Source of the DNA: Hesseltinella vesiculosa
Taxonomy: Eukaryota; Mucoromycota; Mucoromycetes; Mucorales; Cunninghamellaceae
Direction: 5' to 3'
Assembly (NCBI GenBank): GCA_002104935.1
Contig: MCGT01000024.1
Span: 62,001-126,000, forward strand
Length of the DNA stretch: 64,000 nucleotides
The notes beneath the pieces were generated by a model. The model saw nothing but the letters and a program-made list of their open reading frames with translations, ran no database searches and was not told the DNA's origin. Shown piece by piece: positions 34,471 to 43,649 of this stretch; position 1 is the first letter of the stretch; each line of letters opens with the position of its first letter. The position numbers and the translations under genes were made by a program.

Positions 34471-34776
34471 TTATTCGTCAAAAACAGTGTTGAAGGTAGG
34501 GCTAAAGGTATCAGTTTTGTGGGATTCTGCATGCATGTCACCATAATGGACAGACTTGAGATTGGGGTGGTATAAGTGTTCCATGGCGGATTGGTTTTCA
34601 TTATTGTACATAGCATGGATAGAATTGTGTGTGGTCACGTCGGGGTTCTGATGATGCTTGTCAAATTGATTCCTTTGGCTGGACGTCACCAGACTTTGCT
34701 TTTGAGTAAATGCGACAGGAGAAGTCCTCAAAGAAACAAGCCTTGAGCGGAGAGTCAGTGATTTGGAAAGAGACAT
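34471..34776 (-). CDS. Small protein with mitochondrial-type presequence
   Basis: 101 aa, no intron. The start at MSLSKSLTLRSRLVSLRTSP gives a Ser/Leu/Arg-rich, acid-free N-terminus typical of mitochondrial targeting. The remainder is His/Asn-rich and hydrophilic (HHQNPDVTTHNSIHAMYNN and HYGDMHAESHK). The frame extends 11 codons further upstream to another ATG. No family recognised. Confidence 0.5.
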   Translation of the reverse strand: MSLSKSLTLRSRLVSLRTSPVAFTQKQSLVTSSQRNQFDKHHQNPDVTTHNSIHAMYNNENQSAMEHLYHPNLKSVHYGDMHAESHKTDTFSPTFNTVFDE

Positions 34777-35349
34777 GGAAAAAGAAAAATTAGCGTGCGA
34801 AAGGAGCAAAAAAAAAAAAAACCGCCACGTTTCGTCGTTTTTATATGTTTATGCTGGGAGGGTGGGAAACAGTTGCCATTTGGGGACGGTAATGAAGGGT
34901 GAATCGTCTCCCTTTGCAAAACTTTGTTTTTTGTTTGTTGGGACAAAACTTAAAACAAGAGAAAGGGATGCATGCACCTTTTCAACATAAAAAAAAGGGG
35001 AATGGTTTCGTGTTTCCCGAGGTTCGAAACCATTTTGTTTATTTGAAATAGAAATTTCTGTTTTGAGCTTTTGCCGTCACTCAAGCAAGGAAAATCAAGG
35101 GGTGGGGAATGAGACCTTTGGTCATGACTCTTGGAGATCATGTTACATGTTCTGCTTTTGCATAAAAGAGATGACTTGTTCATTGGCCCGTTCCAATAGG
35201 CTCATTATAAAAAAAAAGGCATCCTAAAAATGTGAGAGGTCAGGGGATGAAACGCCAAGAAGAATGGATCTCGGTTCATCATTTTATGTTGCAAGGGTGT
35301 TCCCAAGCGGGCCCAGGCCTCCAGAAAGGCGCCAATCTTTTCTTCTTTA

Positions 35350-35839
35350 TTAAACGATCGTCCAATTTCCAGTCAGCAAAACGAGCATGGAATAGATCAA
35401 CGATGTCATCAAAAAGGATATGGACATAATAAAATTCATTCGGCCCCACCAAGCTTCGTAAACGTTTAAATTGCCTACGCAGCAGCATGCCCCAAAGAAC
35501 CAAAGTGGAGGACAAAACCTACCATCGAAAAAAAACATTGGTCACGTGCTCTCGACCCATTCTCTTTTCGGCCTACCATCCAAAAAGGAAAAAGAGAGCA
35601 GCCAAAGGAAAATGTCGATCGTATTGAATAGCGTCTGTTATCAACGCCATTCTTTCCTCGTCAACAGCGGCACCCTCTGCCGTGATGATAATGGTCCGAT
35701 GGGCGGGAAATGTGTGGTAAACTCGGGGTTCATTAGGGTTCGTTGACTCAGCATAGGAAGGCGGGGGGACATCGGCATCATGTGAGCTCGCAGTGGGAGC
35801 ATCGCCTGCTGAGGTCCCAGGTATCTTGGTGGTACTCAT
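35350..35839 (-). CDS. Small Pro-rich membrane protein with a hydrophobic hairpin
   Basis: 143 aa from two exons (35839-35577 and 35518-35350). The N-terminal part is hydrophilic and carries a PPPSYAES motif, a PPxY-type sequence that could recruit WW-domain (Rsp5/NEDD4) ubiquitin ligases. The second half has two hydrophobic segments: FPLAALFFLFGWFCPPLWFF, which spans the splice junction, and MNFIMSISFLMTSLIYSMLV. The Cys-rich turn GACCCVGN lies between them. The exon junction restores FLFGW-FCPPLWFFG, a pattern seen in uncharacterised fungal membrane proteins. Function unknown; a vacuolar or endosomal adaptor is a guess from the PPxY motif. Confidence 0.75.
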
Positions 35840-36330
35840 TTGCGTGAGTGTGATGCCTTTTTTTTCACAAAATATAAAAAATAAAGAGGAAAAAGAGGAG
35901 AAACCAAAGGAAAGGCCTGACCTCGTTTTTTTTTCCCCGGTGAAACCTTGTGATGTCGTCCTCTCATTTTCCCTCTAGTGGCATCCGCAGCTTATCTCTT
36001 GCTGGTGACGATGAAAAGACACCCCAAGCCATGCAATAAACGATGTGCCCGACGACTCTGGTAGTTCCAGTCGTCTTGCTTCAGGCCATAGGTGCAGGGA
36101 CTGGGCCAAAGTCTTCCGGCGTTGGACGTGGTTTTTTTTTAATTTTTTATCGAGACAGACTTGAATTGTCCAAGACAAAGCAAAAAGCACCTGGCAGATG
36201 AAATGATCTGTGCTTGCCGATTCTGCCTGTGCGCCGCTGTGCGGGCAGTCAATGTCGAATGGAGGTGGGCTAACAGGGTTTTATTTTTTTTCCCTCTTTT
36301 TCTTTTCTTCACCGAGATCGCACTCTTGCA
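35840..36330. promoter_or_regulatory. Divergent promoter region upstream of PSD1
   Basis: Lies between the divergent starts of the small membrane protein (-) and PSD1 (+). No RNA gene, TATA box or repeat could be assigned. Confidence 0.4.
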
Positions 36331-38027
36331 ATGTCGCTAGCTCGACATTCAACTCGATTGGCTTTCCAATATTCAAAAAGGGTATTACAGCATCGCCCGT
36401 TTCACCAAAGTTCACGATGGCTCCAACAACAACAGCAACAGCAGCGCAAAAAGACGATCTCTGGTAAAAAAAATAAATAATAAAAGGCCGGTTTTCAGGT
36501 GGCTCCCTGCTAACAAGGAAGGTTCTTTCCATAGAGGCTTGGAACACCACGGAAGTGAAGTGGTACCCTATTCCTGTAGGTCTTGGTATGGCTGTGATCG
36601 CTTATATTCAGTATCGCCATGTGCGCGAGCGGGAAGATCGCAAGCTGGAACAAGAAAGCGCAAAGCCAAAGTACACAGCCACCGGCCCTTGGCAGGTAAG
36701 AAAAAATAAAAAAAAATAAAAAAAAAGAGTTGCCCATGGTTCAGGTGCACTGACATCGCCATCGTTAGGTTCATGTTGCAGCAGCCTTGCCATTACGAAG
36801 CATGTCACGACTCTGGGGCGCCTTCAATTCCTTGACGATCCCCACCTCACTTCGACCTACAGGATTCAAGCTGTATAGCTGGATCTTCGGCTGCAACTTG
36901 GAAGAAATGAAGAATCCCAACCTTTACACCTACCCCAATCTCTCTGCCTTTTTCTATCGCGAACTGAAGGATGGTGCCCGGCCACTTGCTGAGTCGACAC
37001 TGGTAAGGACAACACTGTGTCAGGCTTCAAACACTGATTTTTTTTCTCACCTTTGTTTTCTGTAGGTGTCGCCTTCGGACGGTCGTGTGCTTCATTTCGG
37101 CAAGGTGGAAGAACGTGAGATTGAACAGATCAAGGGCGTGACATATTCGTTGGATGCCCTGCTCGGGTTGGATGAAGATAGCTTGGGTCCTTCTGAAAAT
37201 GCCGTGATGCCCAAAGACTCGTTGGTCGTGGATGAAGAAGCGTTTGCCAACGTGAATGGCATTCAATACTCGCTGCATGAGCTGATCGGGTCGGACGACA
37301 AGGCGACGGTGCGTCAGGATGGCCTGAGCAAAACCGAACATGCTGTGTCCGGAGAGGTCGAAAAGCGCCTCCTGCGTGAAACGGACCTGGAACCCGTGCA
37401 AGATCCTCAAGGTCATGGTGAGCACAAGGTCAAGCCTGGCCACGGGCTCTTCTTTGCTGTTGTTTATCTAGCCCCTGGCGACTACCATCGCTTCCATTCG
37501 CCTGTGAACTGGGTCGTACAAACACGCCGTCACTTTGCTGGTAAGACAAGGACAATCAAGTGTTTTCAGAGGCTGACATCCGTCTTTTTTTTTTTTTTTT
37601 TTTTTTTTGAATAGGCGAACTATTCTCCGTGTCACCTTATTTTGTCAACTTGCTGAAGAACTTGTTTGTGCTGAATGAACGGGTCGTGCTGCTCGGCAAG
37701 TGGCGCTATGGGTTCTTTTCCATGATTCCAGTCGGTGCTACCAACGTTGGCTCCATCAAGATCAACTTTGACGAGACCTTGAAAACCAACAAAAAGGAAG
37801 ATATCCCAATGGGCACATTCACCGAAGTAACCTACCGAGCTGCTAGTCAGCGTCTTGGTGGCAAGCCTTTGGAACGAGGCGAGGAAATGGGCGGCTTCTA
37901 CCTTGGATCGACGGTGGTGCTCGTCTTTGAAGCACCTTTGAACTTCAAGTTCAATGTCAAGGCGGGTCAATACATCAAGATGGGTGAATCTCTGGGTGAT
38001 ATCGAGGAAGAGGAGGATTCACTATAG
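36331..38027 (+). CDS. PSD1: Phosphatidylserine decarboxylase, mitochondrial type
   Basis: Makes phosphatidylethanolamine from phosphatidylserine at the inner mitochondrial membrane. 471 aa; exons 36331-36463, 36535-36695, 36769-37002, 37066-37540, 37615-38027. The N-terminus ([17 protein letters not shown], then [11 protein letters not shown] with a Gln run) is a mitochondrial presequence, followed by one membrane helix ([16 protein letters not shown]). The catalytic part shows [45 protein letters not shown] and, near residue 430, the LGST motif. The family is cut there by itself between Gly and Ser to make the pyruvoyl cofactor on the small alpha subunit. Self-cleavage and location are established for the family. 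All exon joins keep frame. Confidence 0.96.
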
Positions 38028-39120
38028 ATGATAGACCTCAGTAGAAATAAAACCAAGTTTCGAGGAAAAGAAAGTGATGGAGACCCACATTAATATGGCG
38101 TCGACGGGACTCTGCATGACCAAGACGAAAAGTGGTCGGAGACGTTGTAATGAGGGTCCACCATAACAGCCACCCCCTCCCCCTTGCTATCCTGGGTTGT
38201 TTTCTTTCCTTTTTCACAGAAAATGCCCTTTTTTTTTCCCTTGGTTCATGCAACTTCGTCGATCTAAGAAATTGGCGGGCTGTTCCTATGACATTCGCCA
38301 GGGTGCTCTTCAAGTAAGGTTTAATGAAAATAAAAATAAAATTAGGAAAAAAAGCCGAGGCAGTGAAGTCATCCCCTAATGAGGATTTTGTTCTTCGCCT
38401 CCCCCTTTATTTCATTGTGCCGTGCACAAAGTGGTGAGTTAAAATGGTGTTGACAATTTCAATCGCGATGGCTTCTTTATTTTGCCCTCAGCCACGTGTG
38501 TGAACTAAAATGGTGTGTATCCAATCCTTAAATCAACTACTGGGAATGCATCATTCCCCGCCGTTCACACGGCGGACATTTAAAACGGCTGGCTTCGATG
38601 GAAGACCATGGATATGTCAGATTCAAAACGATTGTTGTAAAGTAACCATGATGCAGTCACTGCTGTGCTGATTTCATATCTTTGGGATAAACAAAAAAAG
38701 GAGTGCATGTTGCTCAAAGCCAGCGAGGGAGGCCGAGCAAGGAGAAAGGGGAAATGGGCCAACGTTTTTTTTTTTTTTTTTTTTTTTTTGTGGTGGAACT
38801 CCACCAGAAGAGCTATTTTGGACTTGTTGCCCCTTACTTTTTTCTCATTGAACTCCTTGGCCCAAGACAAAAAGAAAACCTTAATGACACTCTTGTTCCC
38901 GGTGGTTGCTTTTGCATCTCTTTCTTCTCTGCCTTTTTTTTTTTTTTTTTTGGTCATTGCACACCCCGACCTCATTTTTTTCGCTTAACCTCTTCCTCTT
39001 CTGTATCCGTCTCTCTGTCAGCTACACATCCGAGACGCAAACCTACCTAGCCAATTTATTTTTTTTTTGTTTTTTTTTTTTTTTTACTATCTTTTTTATT
39101 CTTGCACCGGATAAAAGAAA
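38028..39120. other. Intergenic, ~1.1 kb, T-rich tracts
   Basis: 3' flank of PSD1, several T runs (one of about 24 near 38766) and the upstream region of the CaaX protein gene. Overlapping frames here run through poly-F/poly-K tracts and are not credible. Confidence 0.5.
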
Positions 39121-39501
39121 ATGACGACAACGTATTGGTATTCCACCAATGGATTGGATCGAAAAAGGCTAGCGGATCGACACGTACCTTGCTTAGATGA
39201 GGCATTCTTGCAGAAAAAACGAATAGAGATCTTCGACCCGGATGCCTTTGGGAACGCAGTTGCGTTTGCTTGCCCACACCTCGGCACCATGACTGCTGGG
39301 GAAATTCATTTTGGCTTGTATCGTCAACCGTCGCTATGGCAACCCGACGACGATGACGACGGACTAGACTGTATGCTTTTATTTGACGACGATCAACAAG
39401 ACATGAAAATACCCCAACGAAAACAGCGTCGGTCGTCCGACATCACACTGCATCGCCGGCATCCTTGGTACATAGACCAATATTGCTGTGTCATTTCTTG
39501 A
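39121..39501 (+). CDS. Small acidic protein with C-terminal CaaX box
   Basis: 126 aa, intronless, preceded by a long T-rich region (39058-39087). It has aromatic and His residues (MTTTYWYSTNGLDRKRLADR and HLGTMTAGEIHFGLYRQPSL), an Asp cluster (DDDDD), and a basic patch KQRRSSD before the end. It terminates in CCVIS: CVIS fits a farnesylation CaaX box, and the extra Cys before it could be palmitoylated. This suggests a lipid-anchored peripheral membrane protein. No family or fold recognised. The coding frame is long for this AT-rich stretch and its codon use resembles that of its neighbours. Confidence 0.65.
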   Translation: MTTTYWYSTNGLDRKRLADRHVPCLDEAFLQKKRIEIFDPDAFGNAVAFACPHLGTMTAGEIHFGLYRQPSLWQPDDDDDGLDCMLLFDDDQQDMKIPQRKQRRSSDITLHRRHPWYIDQYCCVIS

Positions 39502-39828
39502 CCTGCCTTCCTCGGCTTGTCCTATTTGTCTTGTTGTATGATACCCTGCCTTTTCCCTCATTTATACAGTATACCCACTGTAATAGAGCGCCTCGTTATT
39601 TATTTCCTCTCAACTAATAAACTTTTCTCATGATCACTACAATAACACATCAGCAATGCTCATCCCGCGCATACCGGAGTTCCAACTCGTGTGCATGAAG
39701 CTGTTGCCTTCCAAAAACGCCCGTTTTCCCTCCCCCTCTTCTTTCCCTTGTTCGTCTCGTCTTTTTTTTTTTTTGAATATCCATTTCATTAACTTGTATT
39801 GGTACCTATTTCCTTTTGCATTGCTGCC
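39502..39828. other. Intergenic, 327 bases
   Basis: 3' flank of the CaaX protein gene and promoter of the exchanger gene. AATAAAC at about 39617 may serve for polyadenylation. Nothing else seen. Confidence 0.4.
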
Positions 39829-42800
39829 ATGTTGAATAAGAAGTTATTTTATGGCCTTTGCATTGGTTTCGTGGCGCTGTCTTGTCTCCTGCCCCTGACT
39901 CCTGATAAACCAGCAACGCTTGCCGATTCTCTCACACATCCTTCTGTAAGTTGAATGCTGACCATCTACCTTGATACTCATTACAGCTCTAATGACTAGT
40001 GTAATAATGTTGGCTTATACGATGATCAATGTGCTTTTGTCAAAAAAGCTTGCTCTGGCTACAGCCGGTTTTATCTTGAATTTTATTACTGTTCCGGGGT
40101 CTGGCAGCCTTTGATTATCTTTTTACTAGCAAGTGGACAAGAGGGCGAGATAAAAAGAAACCCTTACCTTGTCTCTATTAGTGCTGTGGTCTCTTTATAT
40201 TATTTGGTGCCGGCAGCGTTGCAGCTTCTGACTTTTTTTGTACTGTCACTGGCTCACATCATTCTTGACACGTTATTGACCACCCCCTATTTTTCAGGTC
40301 CCAATCTGCAAACCATCTCCAGTAAGCTCCAGCTGTCTGAAAGCATGGTAAACAAAGAAAAAAAAAGAAAAAAAAAAGACATAAACAAATCTTCTGCAAA
40401 TATTTATTACCTTTTCTTTTCAACGTCCAGGCGGGCGTCACCATCCTAGCCTTTGGTAATGGTAGCTCTGATTTGTTCAGTACGTTTTCGGCCATGAACA
40501 GTGGATCGGGGTCATTGGCGATAGGCGAATTGATTGGTGCTGCCTTTTTCATCGTGTCTGTCGTCTCTGGAAGCATGGGGATCATTCGTCCTTTTAGATC
40601 CAAGCGGATAACGTTTATGCGTGATGCCTCCTTCTTGACCGGTGCCATCTGTATGATCACATGGATTGTTTATCACCGTCGCATTTATTGGTACCATGGT
40701 CTGGGATTGATTGCCTACTACATCACCTATGTCATTTTGGTGGTCTGTGGCACATACTTCTTTCCTGACACAGACGACGACCACGTTCCGCCCTTTGAAA
40801 TTAAATCAACCTTGGACGAAGAGCATCTTGTGACCGAAACCTCCCGTCTTTTAGGCAAGTCAAAAAAAAAAAAAAAACCGAATGCTTGCTTATGACTGTC
40901 ACATGCTCATACTTTGTTCTTGACTAGAAGTCGATGCCAAACGCCAGCCAGAGCCTTCCAGCTCAACCGTCACCAGTCTCCATCATTTTGGCCATGTGAT
41001 TCGACCCGTGTCTATTCGATCTTCATCACAACAATCCATGGTTTCGTCCATGCGTTTAGGCTCATCTATCTATGGCGCACATACAAGCGCCAGTGGGTCC
41101 ATAGCCTCTCGCTATTACCGTATGCCATTAGCTCCTCGGGTGGGAATCCGTACCTCACTTTTTAGTGCCATCGAGGTAAGGCAAAAAAAAAAAAAAAAAG
41201 TATGGGCTGACCATCTCGTTTTTTTTTCTTCGCACTCCTAGTTCCAAGAACAGGTTACCTCGATCCAACGTGCAAACAGTACTCAGGTGATTTTACCAAC
41301 GTCTTCTTCACCAAACCCTTCCTTTCGAGGCTGGGCACGAGCCACTGATTATTCTGCACCCAGCCTTTTGCCCCCCGGTGCTGTATTGCTTGCCCCCCAC
41401 CCCCCACCCTCGACTTCCACCTCATCTCATCCTCGCCTTCACCGGCCCTCTTCCAATTCAAATTTAACCCAAGAGCCTCAGATGCCCCCATCCAACCGCG
41501 ATGATTACTTTTCTTACATATCCGACCATCAGCACAGACTGGAACAACAACCGCCGCACACCGTCCCGCCCATGCCAGAAATCCGCGTTGCTCCTGTCGC
41601 TGATGACGCTGACAACAACCTCGACGACACACTGAAATCGATGGCGGACAAAGATACCCACCTTAGCCCAACCACCACGACCGAGGCTGGGATGGACCCT
41701 GCCGCCGCTGCAGCTGCAATGAAGGCACCCATGTATGGCGTCAATGTTGGCCCCTTCTCCATGCCGTTGGATACCTATCTTTGGTGGGAAGATGTGCTGC
41801 TTACTTTATTCCCTCCTCTTCAAGGCTGGGCCAGCAAGACTTTCTTTGCAAAGCTGAGCTCTCTCGTGGCGATGCCTCTTGTTTTCATCTTTACTCTGAC
41901 GCTGCCGGTGGTGGAAAGTGACGACCTCAAGATCGATGACCTTGAAGTAACGCCTTCAGAACACCACGTACTGTTAACGTCTGACGCCGGCCTATTCCAC
42001 CCAGAACCTAGCCATACCACCGCCTTTCCAACCTCCTCCTCGTACTTGGCCATCAGCAACTACACCAATGCCAAAGTACCGAGCCTGACCGTCCCCGAGT
42101 CAGCCACCAGTGCGGCCCATCCTACGTCCAGTGGCAACAACAGCCATGTCACCTCCCATCACACAAGCCCTGTCTTGAATCACCACGATGCCTCCATGCC
42201 CATCGACTCCAGCTTCCATTTGGACGACCATGACCCCATGGACGATCCAATGATCCAGTACGAATGGTGCCAGTGGCTGGTGATCGTTCAAGCCGTGTTC
42301 TCCTGCTCCTTTGCCTTTGCCATCATGGTTTGTATGTGAAGACACCCCTCGATCACTTGAGCCATGGCTCTGACGGTTTTTTTCTTCTTGCAGTGAACGG
42401 CATCTTGTCTACCAATTTCCTTGCTATAGGCGTGCTTCTTGGCTGTGTGCTTGGCTTCTTGGTGTTCCTGTTTACCAACGAAAAGCAGCAGCCGACGTGG
42501 TATTGGTATTTGTCGTTCGTAGGCTTCGTGATCTCTTTGAACTGGATCTTTTTATTGGCAAATCTCATGGTGGGGCTTTTGCAAGCTTTGGGTGCCATCT
42601 TTGGCATCAGTGAAGCCATCATGGGACTCACGATCTTTGCCGTTGTAAGCATCTCTCTCTTCCTATTTATTTGCTTTGGGAAAGCCAGTTATGTCTCATT
42701 TGATATTCTTCATAGGGGAGCAGCATGGGTGATCTTGTAGCCAATACCGCCATTGCAAAGGTAACTATTTATAATACACGCCCTCCAAAATTATTTCCGA

Positions 42801-43189
42801 AAGTCACTAAACAGCATGGTTGACTAGATGGGATTCCCTACCATGGCAATATCAGCTTGCTACGCTGGGCCGCTCCTGAGTAAGTATTAATAACCTTCCA
42901 GGGATGCTGAAACCAAACCTTTTTTTCTTTCTTTCTTTCAGACATGGTGCTTGGCGTTGGCATTTCCTCAGCATATCAAACCATTCTGACTGGGGCGCCC
43001 TACAAATTGGATATTGCACCCACCATCCTTGTGTCGTCGTGTGGGCTGATCGTGGTGTTACTCAGCACCTTGATTGTGGTGAACCTCAATGGCTACTGCA
43101 TGAACAAGGAACTAGGCTGGTGGATGATTTCTGTATATATCGTTTGTTGTTTGTTTGATGTCTTATTAGAAATGGACATCCTCATGTAG
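39829..43189 (+). CDS. Cation/Ca2+ exchanger of the NCLX (SLC8B1/Ecm27) type
   Basis: 903 aa; exons 39829-39945, 40000-40128, 40182-40239, 40298-40347, 40431-40854, 40928-41175, 41242-42331, 42394-42644, 42716-42760, 42828-42879, 42942-43189. Antiporters of this family exchange Ca2+ for Na+, K+ or H+ across organelle membranes. An N-terminal hydrophobic segment leads to the first membrane half with DFFCPNLQTISSKLQLSES and the alpha-1 motif GVTILAFGNGSSDLFSTF (~119-136). A long Ser/Pro/His-rich cytosolic loop (~270-620) separates it from the second half with alpha-2 GSSMGDLVANTAIAKMGF (~790-807). It is longer than animal NCLX because of the loop, as in yeast Ecm27. Introns 40129-40181 and 40855-40927 are inferred GC-AG introns. 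Ion preference and organelle are not determinable here. Confidence 0.92.
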
Positions 43190-43649
43190 TCTCTTTTATT
43201 CTTTTCTAAAAAGACAATATCCAGATTGGATGCCCTGTGCAACCGACTCTACCCGCGCTATTTAAAAAAAATCGAGGAAAAACAAATCGCTTTGCTTCTT
43301 CACTTTTTTTTTGTCTCTTGTGTGTTTCTCATAAAGTAACACTTTCCATTTCAATTGTTTGTTTTGTAATACGGTGCCAGTCTTCATGGTTGTGCAATGG
43401 TAAATCGCATTTGTGTAAAAGATTAGAGGATGGACTTTAGGAAAGCAAGAGATCAGCTGCTGACATAAAAACAGGGAAAGCCTGGATGCTTCAAAACTGA
43501 AAAAAGGGAAAAAAGAGATCAGGTGGCATGAATGGTGGGTTCACAGGTGCTCTAGCGGCTGATGCAGTTTGGAGTGAGAGCAAGGGAGAATAAATAGACA
43601 GAGAAACAAACCCGATGGATGGTATTGACTTGCATTTCTCTGGACTTAG
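43190..43649. other. Intergenic; may hold the unfound first exon of SET1
   Basis: AT-rich. Short ATG-started frames (for example MNGGFTGALAAD at about 43530) occur, but none ends at a donor in the phase needed for the SET1 exon at 43650. Confidence 0.5.

Noticed and set aside
35010..35035. GAGGTTCGAAACC as a tRNA T arm
   Set aside because: The stem does not close and there is no tRNA body upstream.
39056..39290. Minus frames opposite the CaaX protein
   Set aside because: Poly-Lys through a T run; shadows of the + strand frame.
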